Translations under genes and position numbers: made by a program
In this document: piece after piece, positions 9,639-18,892 of the stretch
How the letters are laid out: each line of letters begins with the position of its first letter
How positions within the stretch are numbered: the first letter of the stretch is position 1
Assembly (NCBI RefSeq): GCF_001667945.1
Contig: NZ_LZJK01000083.1
Coordinates: 62,001-126,000, forward strand
DNA from: Mycolicibacter sinensis
Lineage (GTDB): Bacteria; Actinomycetota; Actinomycetes; Mycobacteriales; Mycobacteriaceae
Direction: 5' to 3'
DNA: 64,000 nt
Notes under the pieces: model-generated
What the model saw: only the letters and a program-made list of their open reading frames with translations
Databases searched by the model: none
Told to the model about the DNA's origin: nothing

Positions 9639-9663
9639 GGGTTGGGCTGACGCCGGTAAAACG

Positions 9664-9739
9664 TGGCTCCCCCGGGTGGACTCGAACCACCAACCCTCCG
9701 GTTAACAGCCGAATGCTCTGCCAATTGAGCTACAGGGGA
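9664..9739 (-). tRNA. asnT: tRNA-Asn (anticodon GTT), CCA encoded
   Basis: The reverse strand folds into a complete cloverleaf of 76 nt. The acceptor stem TCCCCTG pairs with CGGGGGA, the D arm contains GCTC..GAGC, the anticodon loop is CTGTTAA with anticodon GTT, the T arm is GGTGG-TTCGAGT-CCACC, the discriminator is G and CCA is encoded. In M. tuberculosis the same tRNA (asnT) lies next to Rv2342, matching the neighbour here. Confidence 0.97.
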
Positions 9740-9868
9740 CTGCTGTCCGCGTGGACGTGCACGACTCTAGCGCATGCCGACAGGAGCACCGTCCCGCGGG
9801 GGTCGCACCGAATCGCCGCGCCGCCGGATGGGGCAGGATGGGAACACCGCACGTTGTAGGGAGCAGCA

Positions 9869-10120
9869 TTGATCGGGTACGTCGTCGTGATGGGCGTCGG
9901 GTATGTGATGGGCACGAAAGCCGGCCGTCGACGCTACGAGCAGATCGTCGGCACCTACCACGCGCTCACCAGCAGCCCGATCGCCAAGGCGGTGATCGAC
10001 AAGGGACGGCGCAGCATCGCCAACCGGATCCATCCCGACCCCACGATGGTGACCCTGACCGAACTCGAGGACGGCACCATGGTGCTGCGGCCGGAAGACC
10101 CGGAGGACTCCGAGCTCTAG
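9869..10120 (+). CDS. Conserved small protein (Rv2342-like)
   Basis: An 83-residue protein starting at TTG 9869 behind a GGGAG site. The N-terminus is hydrophobic (IGYVVVMGVGYVMGTKAG), like a short membrane-associated helix, followed by a basic stretch and an acidic C-terminus. Size and position between asnT and convergent dnaG match Rv2342 of M. tuberculosis. Function unknown. Its stop codon is immediately followed by the 57-bp tandem repeat. Confidence 0.8.
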   Translation: MIGYVVVMGVGYVMGTKAGRRRYEQIVGTYHALTSSPIAKAVIDKGRRSIANRIHPDPTMVTLTELEDGTMVLRPEDPEDSEL

Positions 10121-10234
10121 GCGGTGCCGGTGGCGCCTGACCCGCTGCACCCGACCTCCGGCCGGGCTTGCGATCACGCGGTGCCGATCACGCCTGACCC
10201 GCTGCACCCGACCTCCGGCCGGGCTTGCGATCAG
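10121..10234. repeat. Two tandem copies of a 57-bp unit covering the dnaG 3' end, with duplicated hairpin
   Basis: Copy 1 is 10121-10177 and copy 2 is 10178-10234, with about four differences in 57 bases. The unit begins exactly after the stop codon of the Rv2342-like gene, and the dnaG stop (TCA at 10231-10233) lies in copy 2. Copy 1 holds a relic of the same dnaG end. Each copy contains a GC-rich hairpin (CCCGACC / GGCCGGG with a 3-nt loop, one mismatch), suitable as a terminator for the two convergent genes. Confidence 0.85.
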
Positions 10235-12144
10235 GCGGTCACTTCGTCGCCGCTGGCTTGCTCCAGCAGGCTGCGCCGATAGGCCTCCATCGCGACCAGG
10301 TCACCGAAGAGCGCGTGGTATTCGTCGCTGTGCTCCACCGGTGACATGCGCTGCAGTTTGGACTTGACCTCGGCGATCTGCCGGCCCACCCACACCTCCT
10401 GCAGCCGGGCCAGTACCCCGCCGATGTAGCGGGGCAACTTGTCGTCGTCGACGCGGATCGACTCCACACTCAGCTCGTGGATGAGCCCGACGGTCAGCGG
10501 CGAGGTGGTCTGCTCACGCACCGTCTCGATCCACTGCGCGCCGGCGGCCGCGGCAGCGGTCCCGCCGGTTCCGCCGGCCGTCTCGATCGCCGAGCGCACC
10601 GCCGCGTAGCCGGGGTGGGTGAAACTCTCCACCGTCAGGCTGTCGAACACCGGCCCGGCCAGCGCCGGGAACTGCAGCGCGGCTTTGAGCGCCTCCCGCT
10701 GCGGCCACAGCGTCGGATCGGCCGGGTTAGGACGCGCCACCGGCGGTTGGGCAGCGGCTGTGGCGGTCGCGGTGGAGACCCGCGCCGCGCCGCCGCGCGA
10801 ATCCTTGGCCTGCTTGGCCTGAGCGCGCACCCGCCCGATCACCTGCGCGACGTCGTCCCAACCCACCCAACCGGCCAGCTGGCGCGCGTATTCGTCGCGC
10901 AGGGTGGGGTCCTTGATCTGGGCGACCATCGGCACGCAGCGGCGCAGCGCCGCGACCCGGCCCTCGGCATTGTCCAGATCCATCTCGGCCAGAGCGGTGC
11001 GAACGGCGAACTCGAACAACGGAGTGCGGCGTGCCACCAGGTCGCGCAGCGCCTCGTCGCCGTGCGCCAGCCGCAGGTCGCACGGATCCATGCCGTCGGC
11101 GGCCACTGCGACGAATGACTGTCCGGCCAGCTGTTGTTCGCCGTCCAGGGCTTTGAGAGCGGCTTGTCGTCCGGCCGCGTCGCCGTCGAAGACGTAGATC
11201 AGCTCACCCCGAAAGAACTTGTCGTCCATCATCAGTCGGCGCAGCATGGCCAGGTGTTCGTCGCCGAAGGCGGTGCCGCACGAGGCCACCGCGGTGGTCA
11301 CCCCGGCCAGGTGCATCGCCATCACGTCGGTGTAGCCCTCGACGACGATGGCCTGGTGGCCACGCGCGATGTCCCGCTTGGCCAGGTCCAGGCCGAACAG
11401 CGCATTGGACTTCTTGTACAGCGTGGTTTCGGGAGTGTTGACGTACTTGGCCTCCATCGGGTCGTCGTCGAACAACCGGCGCGCGCCGAACCCGATCACC
11501 TCCCCCGCCGAGGAACGGATCGGCCACAGCAGCCGGCGGTGGAACCGGTCCATCGGACCGCGGCGCCCCTCCCGGGACAGGCCCGCGGCCTCAAGCTCTT
11601 TGAACTCGAAGCCCTTGCGCAGCAAGTGTTTCGTCAGGCTGTCCCACCCGGACGGGGCGAAACCGCAACCGAACCGCTGCGCGGCGGCGGCGTCGAAGTT
11701 GCGTTCGGTGAGGTATTTGCGCGCCGGTGCCGCCTCGGCGGTGCCCAGCGCCGCGGCATAGAACTCGGCCGCCGCCGCATTGGCGGCGATCAGCCGGCTG
11801 CGCCCCCCGCGCTCGCGCTGGATGTTGGTCGCCGATGCCCCGGTGTAGGTGATGGTGTGGCCGACCCGGTCGGCCAGCAACTCGACCGCCTCGACGAAGC
11901 TGGCATGCTCGATCTTCTGCACGAACGCGTAGACGTCGCCGCCTTCCCCGCACCCGAAGCAGTGGAACAGGCCGTGGTTGGGCCGGACGTGAAACGACGG
12001 CGACTTCTCGTTGTGGAACGGGCACAGTCCCTTGAGCGAGTCGGCCCCAGCCCGCCTGAGCTGCACATAATCGCCGACCACGTCCTCGATCCGGACACGT
12101 TCGCGGATGGCGGCGATGTCGCGATCGGAGATACGGCCGGGCAC
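10231..12144 (-). CDS. dnaG: DNA primase
   Basis: A 637-residue protein that makes RNA primers for chromosome replication. The N-terminus has the CHC2 zinc-binding motif with C41, H44, C62 and C65. The middle is a TOPRIM domain (IVVEGYTDVMAMH, later YVFDGDAAGRQAALKAL), and the C-terminal region is the usual helicase-interaction domain. Length agrees with M. tuberculosis DnaG (Rv2343c). It is convergent with the Rv2342-like gene and divergent from the sensor-domain gene at 12227. The 3' end is involved in a tandem duplication. Confidence 0.97.
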   Translation of the reverse strand: MPGRISDRDIAAIRERVRIEDVVGDYVQLRRAGADSLKGLCPFHNEKSPSFHVRPNHGLFHCFGCGEGGDVYAFVQKIEHASFVEAVELLADRVGHTITYTGASATNIQRERGGRSRLIAANAAAAEFYAAALGTAEAAPARKYLTERNFDAAAAQRFGCGFAPSGWDSLTKHLLRKGFEFKELEAAGLSREGRRGPMDRFHRRLLWPIRSSAGEVIGFGARRLFDDDPMEAKYVNTPETTLYKKSNALFGLDLAKRDIARGHQAIVVEGYTDVMAMHLAGVTTAVASCGTAFGDEHLAMLRRLMMDDKFFRGELIYVFDGDAAGRQAALKALDGEQQLAGQSFVAVAADGMDPCDLRLAHGDEALRDLVARRTPLFEFAVRTALAEMDLDNAEGRVAALRRCVPMVAQIKDPTLRDEYARQLAGWVGWDDVAQVIGRVRAQAKQAKDSRGGAARVSTATATAAAQPPVARPNPADPTLWPQREALKAALQFPALAGPVFDSLTVESFTHPGYAAVRSAIETAGGTGGTAAAAAGAQWIETVREQTTSPLTVGLIHELSVESIRVDDDKLPRYIGGVLARLQEVWVGRQIAEVKSKLQRMSPVEHSDEYHALFGDLVAMEAYRRSLLEQASGDEVTA

Positions 12145-12226
12145 CGGGTCAGTCTAGAGCGCACAGCCGGCCGCAAGCCGCCATGTTTTAAGCTCGGTTC
12201 GTCAACGTCGACGTCAGGGAGCGCGC

Positions 12227-13021
12227 ATGAGTCTGTCCGAGCAGCCAACGGCGGCGAAATCCCGACGACCGCGCCTGCTGCTCGTGATCGCGGTCGCCGC
12301 CCTGGCCGCTGTGGCGCTGCTCGCCTGGCTGGTTCTGCCCGACCGTTCCCGCGGCGCCGCATCGGGGGTCACCGGCGAGACCGTCAAGCAGGTCCTGCTC
12401 GACGGCGCCGAGCTGACCAAGATGCTGGATCAGCCGTTCACGACCGTCACCGGCCCGCCGTCCTACGGCGGTCTGGAAGCGATGGAGGACTCGTCGTCGC
12501 CCGGCGAATGTGTCGGCGTCGTGGATGTCGCCCCCAAGAGTGTGTACTCCGGAGCCGACGTTCAAAGCTACGCGCGGGAGACCTGGATCGACTCCGAACC
12601 CAACCGGGACGGCTTCAAGCCGCTCACCACCCGGGTGATGTTCGTCAAGGAGGCCGTGGTCGCGCTGCCCACTGCGGCGGACGCACAAGCGCTGTTCGCC
12701 AAGTTCGCCGCGCAGTGGAAGCGCTGTGACGGGCATCCGGTCAACGCCGACTCGGATTCGGGCGGGCAGCCGCACCTGCATGGCACCGAAATGCATATCA
12801 CCGACGTGCGGGTCACCGATGACGTGCTGGCGGCCTCGATCGTGCTGGACAAGAGCCCCAAGGCGCCGGACACCCGGGCCATCGGCGTGCAGGGCAACTG
12901 CATCGTCGGGGTGCTGATCGCGTTCACCGGCACCGAGAACGCCACCGGTTCCGGCGACCCGCAGACCAGCAGCATCGATGCGGTGCGAGCGATGATGGAC
13001 AAGGTCACCAAGCTCGCCTGA
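12227..13021 (+). CDS. Membrane-anchored PknH-like sensor-domain protein
   Basis: A 264-residue protein from ATG 12227 (AGGGAG site). A basic N-terminus is followed by one transmembrane helix at about residues 18-38, then an extracellular domain resembling the PknH-type sensor fold (QVLLDGAELTKML near its start, ECVGV, WKRCDGH, and the final NCIVGVLIAF). PknH-type domains usually carry two disulfides from four cysteines, but only three cysteines are visible here, so one pair is incomplete. No kinase domain is attached. Ligand unknown. In M. tuberculosis there is no such gene between dnaG and dgt. Confidence 0.75.
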   Translation: MSLSEQPTAAKSRRPRLLLVIAVAALAAVALLAWLVLPDRSRGAASGVTGETVKQVLLDGAELTKMLDQPFTTVTGPPSYGGLEAMEDSSSPGECVGVVDVAPKSVYSGADVQSYARETWIDSEPNRDGFKPLTTRVMFVKEAVVALPTAADAQALFAKFAAQWKRCDGHPVNADSDSGGQPHLHGTEMHITDVRVTDDVLAASIVLDKSPKAPDTRAIGVQGNCIVGVLIAFTGTENATGSGDPQTSSIDAVRAMMDKVTKLA

Positions 13022-13027
13022 GTCGGC

Positions 13028-14281
13028 TCAGCCCGCCGCGAGCCGCTCCAGTCGGCCCTCGGTGCACGACGCGATCTGGTCGATGACGACCCGCAGTCGT
13101 GCGCCGTCATCGGAGGCGGCGGCGAACGCCGGGACGAAGATCGGGTCCAGGCTCTCCGGCGCCCCGGCGAGCAGCCGGTGGGCCACCGCGTGAACCCGCT
13201 CGCGCTGGGCCTCCTGAATTTTGCGATGCTGATCTTCGGACATGATGAATTGCACTGCAAGGGTTTTCAGCACGGCAACTTCGGCCCGCACCAATTCGGG
13301 CACCGTCAGGTCGGCCTGGTAGCGGCTCAGTGGCCGGCGGCCGGCAACGGCGTGGGTGGCGCTGATCGCCGCGGACGCGAAGCGGCCCACCAGCTCGCTG
13401 GTCAGCCGCTTCAGTGCCACTGACGCCGACAGGGTCGCGTCATAGCCGCCGACAGCGGCCACCACCGGAAGCTCGGTGAGTCGATGCGCGGCCGCGGCCA
13501 GATCATGGACGCCGTCGGGGTCGCCCAGGCGCGCCAGTTCGGCCACCGTCGCGGCGTCGGCGAGCACGCGCAGGTCGATACGGCCCGCGATGACACCGTC
13601 CTCGACGTCGTGCACGGAGTAGGCGACGTCATCGGCCCAGTCCATGATCTGCGCTTCCAGGCAGACCCGACCCTCCGGCGCGCCTTGGCGCATCCACTCG
13701 GCGGCGGCCCGGTCGTCGTCATAGAAGCCGAACTTGGTCCGGGCCGGGCCGTTTCCCGACTCGCGCGGCCACGGATATTTGGTGACGGCGTCCAGCGCCG
13801 CCCGGGTCAGATTCAGTCCCGCGCTTGCCCCGTCCGGCCCCAGGACTTTGGGTTCCAGGCTGGTCAGGATCCGGAAATTCTGCGCGTTGCCTTCGAATCC
13901 ACCGCACTCCGCGGCGATTTCGTTGAGCGCCTGCTCGCCGTTGTGCCCGTACGGGGGGTGCCCGATATCGTGGGCCAGCCCGGCCAAGTCGACCAGGTCG
14001 GGATCGCAGCCCAGCCCGATGGCCATGCCCCGCCCGATCTGGGCCACCTCCAGCGAGTGGGTCAGCCGGGTGCGGGGGGTATCACCGTCGCGGGGACCGA
14101 CGACCTGCGTCTTGTCGGCCAGCCGACGCAGGGCGGCGCTGTGCAGCACCCTGGCCCGGTCGCGGGCGAAGTCGGTGCGGTGCTGGCCGCCGGTCCCGGG
14201 CAGGCCGGCGGTTTTCGACGACTCCCCCACCATGCGGTCGCGGTCGTGCGCGCCGTAGTTGTCGCATGAGTTTGTGGCCAC
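13028..14281 (-). CDS. dgt: Deoxyguanosinetriphosphate triphosphohydrolase-like protein
   Basis: A 417-residue HD-domain protein predicted to split dNTPs into deoxynucleoside and triphosphate. The metal-binding pattern is visible as [11 protein letters not shown] (H74), [14 protein letters not shown] (H104, D105) and later [13 protein letters not shown]. It matches Rv2344c along its length and follows dnaG as in M. tuberculosis, apart from the inserted sensor-domain gene. It converges with that gene, with 6 bp between their stops. Confidence 0.95.
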   Translation of the reverse strand: MATNSCDNYGAHDRDRMVGESSKTAGLPGTGGQHRTDFARDRARVLHSAALRRLADKTQVVGPRDGDTPRTRLTHSLEVAQIGRGMAIGLGCDPDLVDLAGLAHDIGHPPYGHNGEQALNEIAAECGGFEGNAQNFRILTSLEPKVLGPDGASAGLNLTRAALDAVTKYPWPRESGNGPARTKFGFYDDDRAAAEWMRQGAPEGRVCLEAQIMDWADDVAYSVHDVEDGVIAGRIDLRVLADAATVAELARLGDPDGVHDLAAAAHRLTELPVVAAVGGYDATLSASVALKRLTSELVGRFASAAISATHAVAGRRPLSRYQADLTVPELVRAEVAVLKTLAVQFIMSEDQHRKIQEAQRERVHAVAHRLLAGAPESLDPIFVPAFAAASDDGARLRVVIDQIASCTEGRLERLAAG

Positions 14282-14407
14282 CGCCGCCAGTCTATTTTGG
14301 CCCGGTCCGCATCGATGACATGCCGGGCCGAAACGCCGTGCCCAGCTACCCCCGGCCCATCACATAATTTCAGCGGCCACCCGCAGATCGCATATACATT
14401 GGCCAGC

Positions 14408-16399
14408 ATGCGAATCACGCGCCTGCTCAGCGCCGCCCTGGCGGTCGTCATCGCGGTGCTGCTGGTGGCCCCCGGCGCAGCGGCGCAACCCCCGTTGCGG
14501 CTGCCCAGCTCGATCACCGACAGCGCCGGAGTGCTCTCGCCATCCGACCGCGCCGGCGTGCAGGCTGCGATCGACAAGCTCTACACCGACCGGCACATCC
14601 GGCTGTGGGTGGTCTACGTCGACGTCTTCTCCGGGCTGACCGCCGACGATTGGGGCCGCAGCACGGCGCAGCTCAGCGACCTGGGCGGAAACGACGCGCT
14701 GCTGGCGGTGGCAACCGCCGATCGCAGTTACGCGTTTTTGGTATCCAACGGCATCGGCGAGATCAGCGCTGACAAGGTCGACGCCTTGCGGCGCAACGAC
14801 ATCGAGCCGGCCCTGCACCGTGGGGACTGGGCCGGGGCGGCCGCTGTCGCCGCCAGCGGGCTGGACGTGGCGGCAGCGCCGGCCGAAGTGAGCTGGGTGC
14901 CGATCCTGATCGCGCTGGCCGCGGTGGCGGCCGCCGGTGTGGTGGTGCTGTTGGTGGCACGCTATCTGCGGCGGCGCCGGCACAACGCGGTGCTAGCAGC
15001 GGCCCGGCGGGTCGATTCGACCGATCCGAACGCGCTGGCCGACGTGCCGGTGTTCGCCTTGGATGCGCTGTCGCGGGAGAAGGTGGTCGACGTCGACAAC
15101 GCGGTGCGCACCAGCGCCAACGAGTTGCAGTTGGCCGTCGACGAGTTCGGCGAGGAACGCACCAGGCCGTTCGCGCAGGCGGTCGCCAGCGCCAAGGCGG
15201 CCATGGAGCACGCCTTCGCGGTGCGTCAGCAACTCGATGACGACATCCCCGAGACGCCGGCCCAGCAGCGCGATCTGTTGACCGGGGTGATCGTCACCGC
15301 CGCCAAGGCCGACCGCGAATTGGAGACCCAGCGTGCATCGTTCGAGCAGTTGCGCGACCTGGTTCTCAATGCACCGGCCCGCCTGGACGACCTGACCAAG
15401 CAGCTCGTCGAGCTGACCGGGCGCATTCCGGCCTCCGAGCAGCATCTGGTCGGGTTGCACGGGGAATTCGACGCCACGGCACTGAGTTCGGTGTCCGGCA
15501 ATGTCAAGACGGCGCAGGACCGGGCGGCCTTCGCCGAGCGCAACATCACCCGGGCGCGCACCCTGGCCGACCGCCCGATCACCGGCGGGCAGAGCGAACT
15601 GGTCGACGCGGTGCGGGCCGCCGAGTCGGGGCTGGCTCAGGGCCGGGCCCTGCTCGACGCGGTGGACAACGCCGCCCGCGACATCCGCCACGCGGTCGCG
15701 ACGCTGCCGGAGGCCATTGCCGACGCCGAGGCCGGGATCGCGCAGGCCAATGCCCAGCTGCAGCGCGGTGCGGGCGCACGCCGCTCCGAGCTGACCGCTG
15801 CCCGCGACACCGCGGTGCAGGCCGTTGCCGCCGCCCGGGCCACCGGCGATCCGCTGGGGGCGTTTACCGCGTTGACCAAGGCCGACTCCGACCTGGACGC
15901 CCTGTTGGGCACCGTGGCTGAGGAACGCGCCGCCGCCGAGCGGCTGACCCGCACCCTGGAACAGGCGCTGTTCACCGCCTCGTCGCGGATCCGCGCCGTG
16001 TCGGATTACATCGACACCCGCCGCGGCAGCGTCGGCCCGGAGGCGCGCACCCGGTTGGCCGAGGCCAGACGCCGGCTCGAGGCCGCGCAGGACAAGCGCG
16101 CCACCGACGTCGCCGGCGCCATCGCCCAGGCCAACGGAGCCGCCACGCTGGCGGCCGCGGCGCAATCCCTGGCCAAGGCGGACGTGCAAGCTGCCCAGCG
16201 GCAGTACTACGGCCGCTACGGCGGCCCCGGCGGTGGCAACGACACCGGGGCCATGCTCGGCGGCATCATCATCGGCAACATCCTCAGTGGAGGCGGGATG
16301 GGCGGCGGCTTCGGTGGCGGTGGTGGAGGCTGGAGTCCGACATCCTTCGGCGGTTCCTCCGGTGGCGGGGGTTTCTTCGGCGGCGGCGGCCGGTTCTGA
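14408..16399 (+). CDS. TPM-domain membrane protein with Gly-rich tail (Rv2345-like)
   Basis: A 663-residue protein from ATG 14408. A Sec signal peptide (MRITRLLSAALAVVIAV, ending near AAAQPP) is followed by a TPM (TLP18.3/Psb32/MOLO-1) domain at about residues 30-160 and one transmembrane helix (VPILIALAAVAAAGVVVLLVA). A long alpha-helical, Ala-rich region, probably coiled coil, follows, and the chain ends in a glycine-rich tail. Length and layout match Rv2345. The TPM domain would lie outside and the helical part inside the cell. Function unknown. The frame begins further upstream at 14297, but that N-terminus has no signal and no ribosome site. Confidence 0.85.
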   Translation: MRITRLLSAALAVVIAVLLVAPGAAAQPPLRLPSSITDSAGVLSPSDRAGVQAAIDKLYTDRHIRLWVVYVDVFSGLTADDWGRSTAQLSDLGGNDALLAVATADRSYAFLVSNGIGEISADKVDALRRNDIEPALHRGDWAGAAAVAASGLDVAAAPAEVSWVPILIALAAVAAAGVVVLLVARYLRRRRHNAVLAAARRVDSTDPNALADVPVFALDALSREKVVDVDNAVRTSANELQLAVDEFGEERTRPFAQAVASAKAAMEHAFAVRQQLDDDIPETPAQQRDLLTGVIVTAAKADRELETQRASFEQLRDLVLNAPARLDDLTKQLVELTGRIPASEQHLVGLHGEFDATALSSVSGNVKTAQDRAAFAERNITRARTLADRPITGGQSELVDAVRAAESGLAQGRALLDAVDNAARDIRHAVATLPEAIADAEAGIAQANAQLQRGAGARRSELTAARDTAVQAVAAARATGDPLGAFTALTKADSDLDALLGTVAEERAAAERLTRTLEQALFTASSRIRAVSDYIDTRRGSVGPEARTRLAEARRRLEAAQDKRATDVAGAIAQANGAATLAAAAQSLAKADVQAAQRQYYGRYGGPGGGNDTGAMLGGIIIGNILSGGGMGGGFGGGGGGWSPTSFGGSSGGGGFFGGGGRF

Positions 16400-16437
16400 G
16401 GCCCCGTCCTGCCGGTTCCTACGTAGACTCCTGAGCC

Positions 16438-17178
16438 GTGGTCGACGTCGCCCTCACGGTGATCCTGTTGGCGTGCGGGTATGCGCTGTGGGTCCGCCGA
16501 CACACCTGGGGTTCGCGCTGGGACGCCAATCCTTCCCGCGTCCTGGTGCTCATCGGGTGCGCCGGGCTGCTGATGTCCCCGGTCGGGACGACGCGTTTCG
16601 ACCCGCTCGTACACCAGGTACTCGGGTTGTGGAACGTCGCCGGGATGCTAGCTGTGCTGTGCATGTTCTGCGCCGTGTTGGTCATGTTCGAGCACTTGGC
16701 GACGCGATTGACCGACGACGACCAAGCCCGTTTGCTGGGGCACCGGCACGTCACGACGCCGCTGAAAGTCATTCTGCCGCTCGTGGTCGTCGTGTTCTGC
16801 GTCGCCGACTGGGGCCAACCTGAGCACTTCGACGTGTTCGCGCCCCGCGGACCGTGGTTCGGGGTGTACTGGGCGCTGGTCGCCGCCGTTGCGCTGTATC
16901 TGTTCGGGTTCACCGCCCGGGTACTGCTGATCCTCCGGAGCGATCCGCGCTCGAGACCCGCCATCGACCTGTACCTGGTCTGGGCAACCTTCAAACCCGC
17001 GGCGATCCTGGTGCAGTTGACCAGCGTGCTGGTCGGCAGTGGCGTCACGCTGCCCAGCTGGATCTGCGCGGGCGTGAGCGCCACCGCGTTCGTCTACGCG
17101 TCCGCGCTGTCCTGGCGGACCCGGACCGACTGGTTCAAGCCAGCCAGGCCGAGATTCCCCGAAGTCGCCGGAGACTGA
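16438..17178 (+). CDS. Polytopic membrane protein of unknown function
   Basis: A 246-residue protein from GTG 16438, 38 bp after the TPM gene and probably co-transcribed with it. Six or seven hydrophobic segments are spread over the chain (for example VALTVILLACGYALWV, VLVLIGCAGLLM, VAGMLAVLCMFCAVLVMF, VILPLVVVVFCVAD, YWALVAAVALYLFGF). The charged C-terminus ends in WFKPARPRFPEVAGD. No catalytic motif is visible and I do not recognise the family. It is followed by a strong terminator. Confidence 0.75.
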   Translation: MVDVALTVILLACGYALWVRRHTWGSRWDANPSRVLVLIGCAGLLMSPVGTTRFDPLVHQVLGLWNVAGMLAVLCMFCAVLVMFEHLATRLTDDDQARLLGHRHVTTPLKVILPLVVVVFCVADWGQPEHFDVFAPRGPWFGVYWALVAAVALYLFGFTARVLLILRSDPRSRPAIDLYLVWATFKPAAILVQLTSVLVGSGVTLPSWICAGVSATAFVYASALSWRTRTDWFKPARPRFPEVAGD

Positions 17179-17220
17179 CCTCGATCCCCCAGGGCGCCAA
17201 CCTCATCTCGCCGCCGACGC

Positions 17221-17267
17221 CGACGCGAAAGTGCCCGCGCCCCAAGGGGTGCGGGCACTTTTGCGTC
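17221..17267. terminator. Strong bidirectional intrinsic terminator
   Basis: An almost perfect inverted repeat with arms of about 22 bp (CGACGCGAAAGTGCCCGC and its complement, each side of a CCCCAAGGGG centre). T-rich tracts occur on both flanks of the inner stem. It sits between two convergent genes, the membrane protein and the PGRS gene, and can serve both. Confidence 0.9.
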
Positions 17268-17275
17268 GAGACGTT

Positions 17276-18892
17276 TCAGGGAGCGGTGCTGGTCGGTCCG
17301 GCCGCGCCCGGCTGGCCGTCCGGCCCAGGCTTACCGGCCGTGCCCTGAGTCGCCGTGCTGTCGTTGCCGGTTGCCGTCGCGGTGCCACCGGCCCCGCCGG
17401 TGCCACCAGGGCCGCCCTGGCCGCCGACCGCGCCGCCGGTGCCGCCGGTGCCGCCGTTGCCACCGGCGCCCCCGTCGCCGCCGTTACCGGCAGTCGAGGT
17501 GCCCCCGGACCCCTTGGTCGTGGCGTCGCCACCGGCCCCGCCGTTGCCGCCGGCACCACCGGTCCCGCCGGGCTGGCCGGCCGCGCCGGTAGCACCTTCG
17601 GCGCCGGCACCACCGGTACCACCGGCACCAGCGGTCGCGATGCCGCCGGAACCGTTGGACCTGGCGTCGCCACCGGCCCCACCGTCACCACCGGTGCCGG
17701 CGATGAGACCCTGGCCGCCGGTGCCACCGGCCCCGCCGTCACCACCGGTGGCGACACCGAGGTGACCGTTAGACCTGGCGTCGCCGCCGGCTCCACCGAC
17801 CCCGCCGGTGCCACCGTGGCCGTTCTCGGCAGTGCCGCCGGTGCCACCCATACCGCCGTCGCCGCCGGTCGAGTTGCCCTGGGAGCCGTTGGCAGTCCCG
17901 TCTCCACCGGCGCCGCCCGCACCTCCGGCGCCGCCTTCACCGCCATTGCCGATGGGGGCGAACGAGTTCCCGCCGGTGCCACCGACACCACCGTTGCCGC
18001 CAGTGACGGTGCCCGTAGCACCGTTAGCGGTGCCGTCGCCGCCGGCACCGCCCGCGCCACCGGCCCCGCCGTTGCCGAAGATCAAGGTGGCGGCATCGCT
18101 GGTGTCGCCACCGTTACCGCCAGCACCACCGTTGGAGCCGGTCGCGGTGCCGCCGACACCGTTAGCCGTCGCGTCGTACCCGTCGCCACCGGTACCGCCG
18201 ACCCCGCCGTCGCCCATGACGCTGCCACCGGTACCGCCGTTGCCGCCGGCGCCACCGTCGATCCCGGCCACGGTGGAATCCCAGCCGTCGCCGCCGTCGC
18301 CGCCGTTGCCGAAGAACCCGGCGGCACCACCGTCACCACCGGCCACGCCCTGCACGGTGGAGTCCCAACCGTCGCCGCCGTCGCCGAACCACAATCCGCC
18401 GGCGCCGCCGTCCGGGCTCTCCTCGGTGCCGTCGACACCGTTGCAGATCAGCCCGCACGCGCCCTCGAGGCTGTCCACGCCGTTCATCTGGATGTAGGCG
18501 GTGTTGATGGCATTGTCGATCTGCTGGCCGATGTCACTGGTGATCCACGCCTCCATGGCCGTGTGCCACGGGTCGTACATCCACGACTCGACCACGCTCG
18601 CCGGGTCGAGCTCGGGGTTGGCCAGCAGCAGCTGGTCCCAGAACGGCGAGTCGCCGAACACGCCGTCGACCCCGGTGGTGTCGACGGCGGGACCTGCGAC
18701 CATGCTCGGGTCGAACAGATCTACCAGCCAGTCGAGTCCGTCGGCGTGTGCGTCCGGCGCGGTGGCCAATGGGGCCATCCCGAACGCCAAGAATGCGGCC
18801 GCCGAGCCCCCCGCCCCGATCACACGATTGCGACGGCGGGCCTTCGCAGTACGTGAATCATGCTGTTTCCCTGCGTATTTACTTCCCGCCAT
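17276..18892 (-). CDS. Secreted PGRS-repeat protein without a PE domain
   Basis: A 538-residue protein. Start ATG 18892 is chosen for its GGGAGGA ribosome site; the frame runs 9 codons further to a TTG. Residues 1-50 are a basic stretch with RRRNR and a hydrophobic signal segment ending at DAHA. Residues 50-160 form a non-repetitive domain (GLDWLVDLFDPSMV ... WDQLLLANPELDPASVVESWMYDPWHTAMEAW) with two cysteines in GACGLICNG. The remaining 370 residues are Gly-Gly-Asn/Asp/Ala/Thr repeats of the polymorphic GC-rich (PGRS) type, and the tail changes to GKPGPDGQPGAAGP. Classical PE_PGRS proteins start with a roughly 100-residue PE domain exported by ESX-5, and none is present. It is presumably cell-wall associated. 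Function unknown. Confidence 0.88.
   Translation of the reverse strand: MAGSKYAGKQHDSRTAKARRRNRVIGAGGSAAAFLAFGMAPLATAPDAHADGLDWLVDLFDPSMVAGPAVDTTGVDGVFGDSPFWDQLLLANPELDPASVVESWMYDPWHTAMEAWITSDIGQQIDNAINTAYIQMNGVDSLEGACGLICNGVDGTEESPDGGAGGLWFGDGGDGWDSTVQGVAGGDGGAAGFFGNGGDGGDGWDSTVAGIDGGAGGNGGTGGSVMGDGGVGGTGGDGYDATANGVGGTATGSNGGAGGNGGDTSDAATLIFGNGGAGGAGGAGGDGTANGATGTVTGGNGGVGGTGGNSFAPIGNGGEGGAGGAGGAGGDGTANGSQGNSTGGDGGMGGTGGTAENGHGGTGGVGGAGGDARSNGHLGVATGGDGGAGGTGGQGLIAGTGGDGGAGGDARSNGSGGIATAGAGGTGGAGAEGATGAAGQPGGTGGAGGNGGAGGDATTKGSGGTSTAGNGGDGGAGGNGGTGGTGGAVGGQGGPGGTGGAGGTATATGNDSTATQGTAGKPGPDGQPGAAGPTSTAP

Noticed and set aside
9664..9739. tRNA-Asn as a phage or island integration site
   Set aside because: No integrase, no direct repeat of the tRNA 3' end and no composition change nearby; the neighbours are the normal core genes.
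17276..18400. Short repeated units that might suggest a CRISPR array or satellite DNA
   Set aside because: The repeats are in-frame codons for Gly-rich PGRS protein, of irregular length and without unique spacers.
17231..18856. 541-codon plus-strand frame rich in Ala, Gly and Thr
   Set aside because: It is antisense to the PGRS gene; GC-rich repeats keep all frames open. It has no start site or recognisable domain.
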